The notes below the pieces were generated by a model. That model ran no database searches. It had not been told where the DNA came from and saw only the letters and a program-made list of their open reading frames with translations. Position numbers and translations under genes: made by a program. From positions 9,677,525 to 9,741,524 of the forward strand of contig JAJEKV010000017.1 in the NCBI GenBank assembly GCA_021234155.1: 64,000 nucleotides of DNA. Direction: 5' to 3'. The stretch's first letter is position 1; every line of letters starts with the position of its first letter. The DNA is from Isoetes taiwanensis. Lineage: Eukaryota > Streptophyta > Lycopodiopsida > Isoetales > Isoetaceae. Of this stretch, positions 45,012 to 55,920 are shown piece by piece.

Positions 45012-45461
45012 TTAATGCGAGAGAGAGGGTTCCGCATTGTCAACAGAAATGATCCTGCCTGTTTGCAAGTCCATGGTGGCATTGAGATGACCATCAGTGA
45101 TGACTAACTGGTCCGTGGCCCAGTAATGGATACTCTTTGCCTGGCGGAGAAAAGGTCTGCCGACCAGCATTTCATAGTCACCTGGACCTTCGCCAGCTTT
45201 CCAAACTCCAAATTCCATGGGGAAGCGGAGATCACCAATGTTGATGTGAAGAATAGGTGTGACGCCTTGAGGTCGCGTGATATGGCCATTAGCCAATTTG
45301 ATGTCATATGGAGCACGAAAGAGTTGTGTGATGCCCATTTGTTTGCGGAGTTTATCCGTGATGAGATTGACTGCGCTACCTCCATCTATTTGAACATGGT
45401 TGACTTGCTGATTACCCACCGTGGCATGGACCGTGGGTGTAGAGGTAGCTACAGACCCCAA
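45012..45461 (-). CDS. Element D retropepsin-like protease
   Basis: 149-codon open frame with VQIDGGSAVNLI (D-G-G-S in place of D-T/S-G-A, as in several Tat/Athila-like elements), PYDIKLANGH, and the flap/ILMG-like YEMLVGRPFL. It lies between gag and RT as expected. Confidence 0.8.
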   Translation of the reverse strand: MGSVATSTPTVHATVGNQQVNHVQIDGGSAVNLITDKLRKQMGITQLFRAPYDIKLANGHITRPQGVTPILHINIGDLRFPMEFGVWKAGEGPGDYEMLVGRPFLRQAKSIHYWATDQLVITDGHLNATMDLQTGRIISVDNAEPSLSH

Positions 45462-45593
45462 CTAAAAAGCGGTTGGGAGTGGTAAAGCGGTCCTTGAGAG
45501 CGGGACGAGAGTTTTAAAATGGTTGCCAAGCTTAAAGGAATTTTGATCTTGGCTAGCTCCTCTTGGAGTTCTAGAGGCACATGAGAAAAAGGA

Positions 45594-47707
45594 TCACGCT
45601 AGTTCCTTTGGGTGCGGGAGGAGGCGGGGAAGCAAAGCAACTTCTTTGAGTAAGTCAACCTCGGCAGCTATATTGGGATACGCCCGAGAGGCGTGGAGGT
45701 TGAGATGTTGAAGGGGTATCTTGTCTTTGTTGAGCTCTAGTGGTGGCATGAACATTTGCCAAGGTGCGGCCTTCAAAGCGGCTTGCATGAGGTTCAAAAT
45801 GCTTTGTCGAACTTTGGGCATGACATGTGGCATGAACTTCTCCAAGTCAGGTGCAAAGTGAACCTTTTTTTCGTCCGCATGAGGAATGGTGTCAAGCGCA
45901 AAAGGCAGGTTGCGCGGTGTCATTGAATAATGGTCAAGGGGCGTGATGCCTTGGTGCGGGCGTGAAACTAAACCAACCCAATTTGTGGTGGATTTGGAGG
46001 ATTAAGTGCCTGAAAAATTTCCTCTTGTGCTTGTTGATCCGGTGAGGTTGATTTCTTTGGAGCTGGTTGATAGCGTGATTGCCGAGGCGCTCTTGGTGGC
46101 TTCTTAAGAACTGGTCTCGGGCCCCGCTTTGCCATTAGCAATCCGAGTTGGTAAAGCCGTGAGGCGGACCGATGTGGTCTGATGATTTGTGCCGAAGTCG
46201 CACTGAACTTGTGGAAGTTGAGGACACGCCGTGGTGGTATGACCCCATTCTTGGCGGTGATAACTTGAGCTTTAGAAGGATCAAAAAGGAGGACGTTGGT
46301 TGGATCCCGTGGTTGCTCCATTGTCGATAGAGTTTGCGTGGGTTGCACCCGAAGTGGTGCCTGGCGATAGTGCGATTGTTGCCGAGGTGTGGTTTGTACT
46401 TGATAAACCATTTTGTTCTTGAGCGGTGTGGGATGAGTGCGAGTGCACTCTTCCGCGGGCATGATTTCACATGTTGCATCGCTTGCAATGAGGCGGGCCA
46501 TTGGTGGAGTTGCACTCATTTGCCAAATGGCCTTGGTATTTGCAAATATGGCACCAGATTTGGCTATTTGTGGATTAGCATGTTGAGGCTGAGCGGTACC
46601 GTTTGTGGAACCATGACAGTGGAATGAAGCGGGAGCTCTTGAAGAGCCACGCCTCGGGGAGGAAACATTTGGAAAGTGATTGACAAGGTCGATAGCTTTG
46701 CTCCAAAGTCTTGGGGCGCAGGTATTGATCATGAGTCGAATATTTGGAGGAAGTCCTTGGAGAAACCAGACCAAAATCGGGCTCGTGTGGGGTACTCCTT
46801 GAGCTTACTTAGCGAATGTGAAGTCGATCCGCAAAATCCAGGCGGAGACTCGTGGGCTCTTGTTGAAGTTCATTGAGTTGCTTGAGATGAAGTTGATCAT
46901 CATCCGTGGTCCCGTAATGAGACGAAAAAGCAGTTCGCATTTGGACCGTCTTGTTTTCAATGGCTTTTGTTGGACATGAGCCATTGATGAGGAAAACCAC
47001 CGCCAGGTGGTGGAAAAAGATGTGGAATTTCAGTTGAGGTTGCGCATGACCATTTAGGACAGCTAGAGCCTCAAATTCTTCCATGTGGGCCCTGAGCACT
47101 TTGGTCTAACGGTTTGCCTTTTCGTGTTACCAAAGGTTGGATAAGTCGGGCCAGAGTCCGAAAGGTAGAGGTGAAAGTCTTTGGGCTGGGCGGGAACGAT
47201 ATAGTGAGGATATTGAGGTTGAGTTGGATGTGGCATGGTGCCCGGAAGGACCCGATGAAGGGGTGACTCGGTGGTTGAGAAACCAAGTAGCCGGAGCATT
47301 GGTTTTGAGATCCGTAAGGTTGTAAACAGGGAAGGGCAAAGGGGAAACGTAGGGGAAAGGATATTCCCGGTAGGGCGAAAGGAGACGTGGTGGATAGCCG
47401 CGTGCCCACCCGGGGAGATGATGGTTGTGAAGGAAGAGGCGTATGGCCCGAAGAATGATGGATGTAGGCATGTTCGGGGGTATGAAAGTACGGTTGAGAA
47501 GGTTGAGCCCGATAAGGCTCCCCGATAGTGATGAGGGGACCGAGGTTGTGAGCAATGTTTGCACGCTTTGGGGCGGGAACTGGGACGAGACAGGACACGA
47601 GGGGTTGGTGGCGCTGACTGAGCCCTAGACCGAAGATGGCCTCCCTCTATGTCATAAGCAGTTCCATACATGTCGCGAACAGTTTCCCGACGCTGATGGC
47701 GCTCCAA
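45594..47707 (-). pseudogene. Element D gag with one zinc knuckle (frameshifted)
   Basis: Read on the minus strand from 47707. A Pro-rich N-terminal part precedes a capsid-like stretch (HMEEFEALAVLNG, QLKFHIFFHHLA, LKQLNELQQEP). One CCHC knuckle, CHICKYQGHLANEC, lies in a third frame near 46560-46505. A Pro/Arg-rich tail and a linker at 45923-45594 lead to protease. At least three frame changes occur. They concentrate in GC-rich parts, so some may be base-calling errors. Confidence 0.75.
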
Positions 47708-47774
47708 GCGAGATGCCGTCTGAGAAAGGAGTTCTTTCCGGGCGTGAAATTACGGACGGACATGGCGTAAGAAA

Positions 47775-47807
47775 AGTAAGATGGAATCGAACCCGGCCGG
47801 CGCATGT
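47775..47807 (-). promoter_or_regulatory. Element D primer-binding region, atypical
   Basis: The bases just inside the 5' LTR do not match TGGTATCAGAGC or a TGG-type PBS. Instead the minus strand carries GGTTCGATTCC (47783-47793), a sense T-arm/B-box sequence, a few bases from the LTR. The primer of D is therefore unknown. Confidence 0.4.
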
Positions 47808-48394
47808 TGTTTGGGGTCCGGGTTCGGGGAACTCCTGGAAGACAGCCCTCTGTGAGGACCCGTGGATCTAACAGGAGAGTCCGGGGGACTATGTCACGCG
47901 GGATTTGCAAGAAGAGAAGAAGAAGAAGAAAACAGAACAATTGAGAGAAAGATGATAAGCTTCCTTGATATCAATGATGAACATACATGAGCTCTCGTAA
48001 TAGAGAGAAAACTGAAAGGAGACAAGACTCAAAACTCATCTAAAAACTCATGTGCTAGCTCTACTCATATATATAGTACAATGGCCTTGGGCCCAATATA
48101 GACACTCTGACTGATCTCAGTGCCGACTCCTGGAAGGAGGCCTGATTTGCAGGAATGTTGGCGGTGCCTCTTGAAGTGCCTAGAATCACGCTGACGCTGA
48201 CGCGGGCGGTAACGGGCCGTCACTTGTCTGAGCGGCGCCTCTTGTTGACGGCCAAAGGCTTTGACTGCGTGGTCTGCTGCTTGGTCTTCTGCGGAGCCTT
48301 TGATGGCTGACCCGTGGCTGACTGAGGATCCTTGAGCTTGACCTGGTCTGTCGTATGCATGAATAGTCCTGTACCAGGAGGCACAGGACTAACA
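47808..48394 (-). repeat. Element D 5' LTR
   Basis: 587 bp, partner of 25806-26393. On the minus strand it starts TGTTAGTCC at 48394 and ends GACCCCAAACA at 47808. TSD copy GAAGC follows at 48395-48399. Confidence 0.95.
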
Positions 48395-48399
48395 GAAGC

Positions 48400-50123
48400 G
48401 AACAATTATCGAACAATTATGGTAAGTAATTTGCTTTCAAAGTTGTTTGCGACTATTTTAGAGAAGAAATTAAGTCTATGGGCTGAAAACAATAATAAGA
48501 GAGCGGAGTCACAAGCGAGATTCCGGGCAAGCAGATCCACATTAGATCATTTGTTAGTGCTGAAAACCATTTTTGATAAAGTAGAAGGTTCTAGGAAACC
48601 TGTATATATGGCATTTGTTGATTTTAGAAAAGTTTTTGACAAAGTACCCGAAAACAATTATGGGACAGGTTAGAAAAGTTGAAAGTGCCACATGAACTTA
48701 GAGATGCGGTACAGGTCTTGTATGGAAAAGTGCTTGTTCAATTATCAAAGCCATTCTCTGAGATTATCCTTGACAGTGTCGAGAGTAATATAGGGGTAAA
48801 CAGGGATGCCCATTATCACCTACATTGTTTGGCATGTTTATTGATGGATTGGAAGAATGTTTACATACTAACTGTCCAGGAGGCATGGAGATACATGGAT
48901 ATGTGGTGCAGCTGTTGATGTATGCAGATGATGTTGTCATGTTTGCCTGAAGTAGAGAACACATGCAGAAGCATTTAGATGGGCTGGCGGGTTTCTGTGA
49001 TAAGACGGGCATGCAAGTAAACCTAGACAAGACAAAGATTATGACGGTCGGTGTGTTGAAGCAAGAAAATGTTTTCAGGTACAAAGGGGATATAGTTGAA
49101 ATGTGTGATTCCTATAAGTATTTAGGACTTGTTTTTAGCCGCAACCATAGATGGAATACTTGTATCACTCAGAGGATTGATGGGGGGCAATGAGCCTTGT
49201 ATGCATTGCAGAGCATGTGCAGGAGATCACATCTTTGGTCATGGCATTTAAAGGTAAAATTGTTTCATTCTCTCGTACAGAGTGTGGTGCTCTATGGATG
49301 TGAGATTTGGGGGCCAGGTCTCCCACAATGTTTATGGGATGATATTGAACAGGTCTTGAAGAAGTTCTTGAGACTAGAATTAGGGGTCAAAGCTCAAACA
49401 CCATATCCCATGATGCTAGTGGAGAGTGGGCTTATGCCTCTAGAAGAGGAAGCAATTGCGAGATGTGTTTCGTATCTTAAGAAGGTGCTAGATATGGATG
49501 ACTCAAGAATCACTAAAAAGGCTCTACTATCCAGCGAGTTAAAAGGCCTATTGCATGATGTAACGAAGTGGCTTGGAAAGTGGGAAATCCAATGGGAGGA
49601 AACGGATTTGAGACAATGGATAATGCAAAGAGTGCATAGGAAAATGTGGAAGCAACCAAAGACCAAAATGATCTTGTATAGGCAGAATATCAACCCTGAC
49701 ATGGGAGAAGCTAGACACTTGAGGGACAATATATCTATACAGAAGAGACATGCAATTTGCAGGATGAGGCTTAGCTCACACCACTTAGGTGTGGAGACTG
49801 GGAGATGGGGACACATATTACCTAGACATCTGAGATATTGCAAATTATGTGACACAGCACAAGTAGAAGATGAAGACCATACATTGTTACGATGTAGTGC
49901 TTACAAGGAACTCCGAGCAAAATATGGAATTCAGTATGAGGACCTCCCTTCATTCTTTATGCTACATGGTGACATCATAGGGAAGTATCTGATTGAGTTG
50001 CTACAAATTAGAGATACATATCTAGAATCTCAACCAGTTGATGTAGATACGGAAATTTTGAGCGAGAGTGATGAGCTAGATGAGGACTCGGAAACTCATC
50101 TATTATTTTATGACATTGTGTAA
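48400..50123 (+). pseudogene. LINE-2 ORF2, 3' part: RT core and C-terminal zinc-finger-like domain
   Basis: Resumes the RT interrupted at 25805: NNYRTIMVSNLLSKLFATILEKKL, then VYMAFVDFRKVFDKVP (catalytic Asp block), GYVVQLLMYADDVVMFA (YADD at 48921-48932), GMQVNLDKTKIMTVG, YKYLGLVFSRNHRW and VVLYGCEIWG. The last 300 codons (49197-50123) are open and contain CKLCDTAQVEDEDHTLLRC, a CxxC...H....C finger. Frame changes lie near 48660-48680 and 48860-48900, with stops at 48948-48950 and 49191-49193. Thumb and YGCEIWG blocks resemble the Jockey/CR1/L2-type side of LINE diversity more than plant L1. Confidence 0.85.
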
Positions 50124-50131
50124 TTTTTGGT

Positions 50132-50165
50132 TGTCTAATAGGCCCTTGAGGCCTCCCAATAGACA
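50132..50165 (+). ncRNA. 3'-UTR stem-loop of LINE-2
   Basis: TGTCTA (50132-50137) pairs with TAGACA (50160-50165). Inside, AGGCC (50140-50144) pairs with GGCCT (50150-50154) around CTTGA. It begins 9 nt after the ORF2 stop codon and ends about 9 nt before the (TC)n tail. LINE-3 has the same fold with compensatory substitutions. Confidence 0.6.
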
Positions 50166-50170
50166 CAATA

Positions 50171-51199
<1,029 letters not shown>

Positions 51200-51760
51200 T
51201 GATCTTCAAATTTTTGCTTCCTTGGCCTTTCCAAATTCTAGATGGGGGAAACTTGAATTTATCATAAATCTGTTTAAGACCTGCATAAAAACTGTCCGTA
51301 TTCTTTTGCGTCATGGCACGACCATGGGTAACGCCAGAGTTTTAGCACTTCTAAGGGCAACCTCTGGATGTCTTTGCTTAACAACTTGCACCATTTGCTC
51401 CTTGGCAAACCCAATAACTTGAAATTCCCCCCTTCTCTTGCCATCTTTACTACCTTCTTCTTAACATCACCCAAGATCTCATTCATTTTCTATTCTGCTC
51501 TACAAAGTGCCCAGCTAACAAGCTTACTCTCTTGCAGAGTTGTCAAAATTAATGGATGTCTCAATTGCTTATGAGTGATCCTACAATGCAGCCAATCCCT
51601 AATGGTTGATTTAGGAATTCTAGACCTCCTTGATGCCTTTCTAATTGAAATTCCTAAACTAACCTCATCAAGAATGCCATGGATTTGCTGCTCAATCCAC
51701 TGTTTCGCTTGATAGGCCTTCTCGGGATTACAAAGGTCATAACACTTCCTTGAGGATCTT
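51200..51760 (-). pseudogene. Remnant of a pogo/Tc5-like (DDE_1) transposase, HTH region
   Basis: The minus strand reads PEKAYQAKQWIEQQ, then ISIRKASRRSRIPKSTIRDWL, a Psq-type helix-turn-helix in which RKA...R.IPKSTI is the recognition-helix pattern. This is followed by LVSWALCRAE, LGLPRSKWCKL and, in another frame, THGRAMTQKNTDSFYAGLKQIYDKF and PPSRIW. This order (Psq HTH, CENP-B-like HTH, helical linker, PPSRIWN before the DDE core) matches pogo/Tigger/Jerky-type transposases. The DDE core is not recognisable. Stops and frame changes make it a pseudogene. Confidence 0.6.
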
Positions 51761-51859
51761 CTCCTTCCTCTTGGATGCGCACATCTGCTTAGTAGTCGAT
51801 GGTGTCTTACTGCTCATGTTACCATCATAACCGTGCCTTGAGGTCAAAACCATAGCTCC

Positions 51860-52172
51860 TGCGTAACTTTCTAATATATTATACAATATTAATATATATA
51901 CTATATACTACTACATCACAGTACATGTCACGCCTAATGACATGTACTAGGATATGCCAGTATTTGACACATGTATGCCATCTGGGTAGCTAGCATGTTA
52001 TTGCAGGGGTTGCTCTATGGAAATGTAAATCCATTGACGTGTACACAACATTTGGGAGCCATTATATTGTATATGTTAGTATAATATAACTCATATTATT
52101 CATATTGATAAAATATATTCTATGGGGGAGAACTATATTACACATGGCGACGAACATATTAATATAACATGC
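51860..52172 (+). repeat. Element E LTR, possible left part
   Basis: Starts TGCGTAACTTTC and contains CATCACAGTACATGTCACG, similar to the beginning of C's LTR (CGTCACACGTACATGTCACGG). If correct, C inserted into this older LTR. The match is weak. Confidence 0.35.
52168..52172. repeat. Target-site duplication of element C, left copy
   Basis: CATGC, repeated at 63145-63149. Confidence 0.93.
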
Positions 52173-53777
52173 TGTGACGTTCCAGCATAATATACGCTCC
52201 AAATACATATATTATACTGCCACGTCACACGTACATGTCACGGATATGTACTTGCGAGCCAAAGAGGGTTGCACCTAGGAGCCAAGAGTTGCACCTAGGG
52301 GGGCAACCTCGAATGTTGTGCATGTTAAATAAACATACACAATTAATAATTCCATGGACCCCATTGCCAAATGGCTAAACCCCATTTGGCCAATGTCTAA
52401 CCTAACCCTAAGGGTTTCTATAAAAGGGCTTCCCCTTAAACCCTAAACCCTTTCTTCTCCTTGCATTTTAGGGTTTTCATAGAGCTCCGTTCCCTTCTCT
52501 CATTTAGGGTTCTCTTGAGCCATTTCGGCCAAGCCAAGACCCCATTTCGCATTGCTCGGCTCTGCAAAGCCGTCTTTGCACAACAGATCATCGAGTAGCA
52601 GCAGTCTTTAGCAGGATCAGAGGCATGGATGCATTCCGAGGCTCTGGAGCAGGTCAAGGACCAGGTATCTAGTCATTCTGTTGTGCAAAGCCGCCTTTTG
52701 GCTAGGCAATAAGCAGGTTTAGTATGTTAGATCAGCCATAGAAGCCTTATAGATCCCGAGATCATAAGCCCTAACTAAGGAACCTAACTCAGGATGTTTA
52801 GGTAGATAGATTAGATGATATTCTTCATTTCAGTTCTGTGATGATGTTGGTATTTCATTCTGTGATCTCCATGTATTGGGAAGGGGGATAGAGGCCTAAA
52901 GCTTGTGTAGCAGATGATCATAGGTAGCCTACTAGCTCCCAATTATTGCGGCCTGTGCACAGGAGCCCACCGGGTTGTGGGTGGAGGGGCTAGACTGGCA
53001 GAACAATGGGATACTTGTCCCAACACAGAACGATCCCTCTGGTGTGTAAAGCCTCCCGGGGATCCCTGTGGACTAGGCTTAATGGCTTGCCACTGCGTGT
53101 GGGCAAGGCATGAGCTCGACACCCGTGGAGTGATGCATCACTCTCCATTGGGTTCAAGTCGAATAAGGGCAGTGGCCCTCTAGTCACCTGTGTTGGGCAT
53201 GGAAGTCCCTGGAGGAGAGGCGACTCTCTTCCTGCCTCATCAGGGCTGGGGAGATGCAACCCAGTAGTAGCCCTTTTGGCTATGCACCTGGCAGGCTACG
53301 GTCCGGTCCCAACACTTTTCAACCCAATCTGCAAAGTGTGCACAGGAGGGGCGGATGGAGTGGACTACCCTTAGCCATGTTCTTATGCCAGCCAAATCTA
53401 TGTGCCATGAATTCTGTCTGCAATGACTTCTGGAGGCCCAAGCCGTCAGTCATACCCCCTCGAGTCTGAGCCCTGGGTAGGATTTCCCTTTTTCTGTTAG
53501 TGTTCATGCTGATGTTGTTATATTGATGAGGATATGATGTTTCACCCTTCGAGGTGATTGTATTGTTATACTATGTCATGTGCTCATGTTTATTCACGCT
53601 TCCGCAGATAGGTCGACCCGAAGGAAGACGGGTGAATGACACATCCACTTTTCCCTTGCTGGCTCATTCCACTGGGAGTGGTGTCAGGTGGATGGCCCCT
53701 GCCAGTTTGGCTGACAGGGGGAATGCTCCGACTTCTGATACGATGTGTGCACCATAGAGGAAGTAGGGGACGTCACA
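52173..53777 (+). repeat. Element C 5' LTR
   Basis: 1,605 bp, TGTGACGTTCC...GACGTCACA. The outer 8 bp (TGTGACGT/ACGTCACA) are perfect inverted repeats. ORFs inside it recur identically in the 3' LTR and are not genes. Confidence 0.96.
52418..52450 (+). promoter_or_regulatory. LTR promoter: TATA box and telo-box (C 5' LTR)
   Basis: CTATAAAAGG (52418-52427) followed by AAACCCTAAACCC (52438-52450). The telo-box is a known plant promoter element near transcription starts. The same pair occurs in the 3' LTR at 61786-61818 and in A's LTR at 14397-14420. Confidence 0.65.
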
Positions 53778-53778
53778 G

Positions 53779-53790
53779 TGGTATCAGAGC
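53779..53790 (+). promoter_or_regulatory. Element C primer binding site
   Basis: TGGTATCAGAGC one base after the 5' LTR, complementary to initiator tRNA-Met. Confidence 0.96.
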
Positions 53791-53996
53791 ATGATCTTGG
53801 TAGACCAAGATCGAGCACTGACCATTTTTCCCATAGGACTAACAGTAGACTCAAGTCTTGGGAAATAGCCACCCAAGCAGGAACCTCGAAAATTGGAAAT
53901 TTTTTTCCAATTTCTAGTGTAGTAGATAGGTTAATGCTAAGTTACTAATAAGTTTTAGCAAAAATCTAACCTAAATTGTCCAAAAAGAGGTGACCC

Positions 53997-54060
53997 CTCA
54001 CAGAGTGCACCCAGACCAAATCCGTTCAGGATCCGATTTGATCCTGGTGCACTGTGTGAG
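53997..54060 (+). ncRNA. Leader stem-loop C1
   Basis: CTCACAGAGTGCACCCAG (53997-54014) pairs with CTGGTGCACTGTGTGAG (54044-54060), with one mismatch and one bulge. The loop contains CAAATC/GATTTG. It begins 220 nt after the LTR. Confidence 0.72.
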
Positions 54061-54203
54061 TGGTGGACCCATGTTGACCTAGTTAGATGCATAATTTAGC
54101 TAATCTAATAGTGCAGTTCAACTTATTCCCTTAATTCTAGCTAGTTTTGCATGTTAAAACACTAAGAAACCCCTTGTAAATTGAACCCAAAAAGAGGTGA
54201 CCC

Positions 54204-54266
54204 CTCACAGAGTGCGCCCAGCCCAAATCCGTTCAGGATCCGATTTGATCCTGGCGCACTGTGTGA
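54204..54266 (+). ncRNA. Leader stem-loop C2
   Basis: CTCACAGAGTGCGCCCAG pairs with CTGGCGCACTGTGTGAG. Relative to C1 both sides changed (GTGCAC to GTGCGC and GTGCAC to GCGCAC), preserving the pair. Offset from C1 is 207 nt. Confidence 0.72.
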
Positions 54267-54408
54267 GTGGTCGACCCCAAAACTAGGCCAAAACTTGTCC
54301 AAATGAAGCAAGTAAGGGCTCAATCCAACCTATCTCGATGAGATAAGCAGGATTCTACCCTTAGTTTGCATGTCTGGCATCATTTTCGACCCAAACAAGG
54401 CCCCACCC

Positions 54409-54472
54409 CTCACAGAGTGCGGCCAGACCAAATGCATTCAGGATCCGATTTGATCCTGGCGCACTGTGTGAG
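54409..54472 (+). ncRNA. Leader stem-loop C3
   Basis: CTCACAGAGTGCGGCCAG pairs with CTGGCGCACTGTGTGAG with a bulge. Offset from C2 is 205 nt. The flanking word GACCAAAT and the CAGGATCCGATTTGATCCTG core are kept. Confidence 0.7.
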
Positions 54473-54767
54473 TGGTCACACTAAAATTGTCCTAACTTGT
54501 CCATACTTTCTCCAAATTGGATGAAATTTATTGCAATAGGATCCTTACGATGCACTCTTTAGCATGATTAGCTTGCCTTTTGTATAGCAATACCCTAGAA
54601 TCATAGGTTTTACCAAACCCTAAAATTTCCCAAAATTAGGGTTTTGGATATAAATAGGTCTACCACCCTCATTTGCATCTTACACCCTTGCTCCTCACTC
54701 CAAGCCGATTTTCCAGACCCCTAAGGCGCTTTCCCATCTGTTTGACATCCCCAATTGCTCATAGACC

Positions 54768-55737
54768 ATGGCAACCTCTGCTTTCAGGCGATGGTACAGC
54801 GCCACAGCCCATGTGGCCGAGGCCGACATCAACTCCGTCTTTGCCATCTTCTAGAAGGAGCTTGACGTGGAAGCCACCATCAATGCCACCCCTTTTTACC
54901 AAGATATTATGTCTGAGTTCCATGCCAAGATAGGACCGTCTCTGGTAGAGCTCTTGCAAAGGATACTTTGCCCCCAGCATGGCCCTTAAGTCAGCCCTGC
55001 AGAACATCCCAAACATAGACAAATACCTAGAAAATAAGGCCAACCGCTTACCCAATTATACGTCCGTAGCTATAAATAGGAGGAGATACTTCTCATACAC
55101 CATAGCTGTAGCCATTTTCTTATCCCATAGAGCCCAAACCCAAATAGGAGAACCATCTGTCCAACCCCTAGAGCTCGAGCCTATGGCCATGGCAGCAGGT
55201 GAAGAAGGGCAGATGCTTCTCAAGTACGAGGAGGCAGAACATGAGGAAGATGAAGGACGTGGGTCGGACGTAGAGGACATCATAGACATCGACCCAGCAC
55301 AGGAGAGGCAGCAAGCTGAGAAGGAACTTCAAAGCTTTGAAGAGGGGTTGAGAACCACGGGGACAACTCCACCACTTGGGCTAGGCATCACAAGCTTAAC
55401 CTCGGTAATCATCCAAGGAGACGAGCACAAGACGACATCAAGAACCTCGGTTGCGGGGCGGGGGAAAACGAATCTCCTACGTCAACAACCGGACCTTGAT
55501 GATCATCGACCGGGAGATACAGGACTTCCCCATCAGCATAAGGGAGGCCCGGATGTACACTGGCCAATCATCAACAGATATATAAGCCTACACCAGCATC
55601 AGGCAGATGACGGCTCAACAAGAGTTACCCATAGAGGAGGAGTTCTTAGCGATCTAGGAGCGGATGGGAATCAGGGGGAAAACAACGAGTGCGCTCCTAC
55701 CCAGCACCTCGACAGCAGCACCAGCCGAACATGATAG
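54768..55737 (+). pseudogene. Element C gag-like ORF (one stop, one frameshift)
   Basis: ATG at 54768 opens MATSAFRRWYSATAHVAEA. A TAG interrupts at about 54852, and the frame continues (KELDVEATINATPFYQDIM, LVELLQRILCPQ) to a stop near 54987. The overlapping frame from 54979 then runs open to 55734 with KSALQNIPNIDKYLENKANR, an acidic block (YEEAEHEEDEGRGSDVEDI) and a Gly/Arg/His-rich end. Position after the leader and an acidic-to-basic layout suggest gag. No CCHC knuckle is visible and I cannot confirm the capsid fold. Confidence 0.5.
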
Positions 55738-55920
55738 GGGCAACATCAACAAAAGGTGCAACAACGCTAGACAACTGCAGAACACCCAAGTCCAGCCATG
55801 ACGAGCTCCCAGGCCCCTTGCCCTAGTAAGAAGACAATAATGACTTCATCGATTTCAAAAATAGGGGATCATGATCAAGGAAAAAGAGGAGACATATAAT
55901 AGGGAAGGCACATCTCCGGC

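Larger units (their letters stand above)
25806..48394 (-). mobile_element. Element D: Ty3/gypsy LTR retrotransposon inserted in LINE-2
   Basis: Minus-strand element with LTRs at 47808-48394 (5') and 25806-26393 (3'), TG...CA ends, TSD GAAGC and a PPT against the 3' LTR. Coding order on the minus strand is gag with zinc knuckle, protease, RT, RNase H, integrase, then about 4 kb of further ORFs. It is interrupted by element B (26495-37980). Without B it is about 11.1 kb. LTR identity is roughly 99% by eye. Protein features (FQDD in RT, WGMDFVGPI and KTFKEGDLVLLYDS in integrase, no chromodomain seen) point to the non-chromovirus, Tat/Athila-like side of plant Ty3/gypsy. Confidence 0.93.

Noticed and set aside
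52914-53948. Several 60-90-codon ORFs on both strands
   Set aside because: They recur almost unchanged at 62286-63124 because both are LTR copies of element C.
53997-54472. CRISPR-like array because of regularly spaced repeats
   Set aside because: Only three units of about 64 nt with 140-nt spacers, located in a retrotransposon leader of a plant genome; no cas genes.
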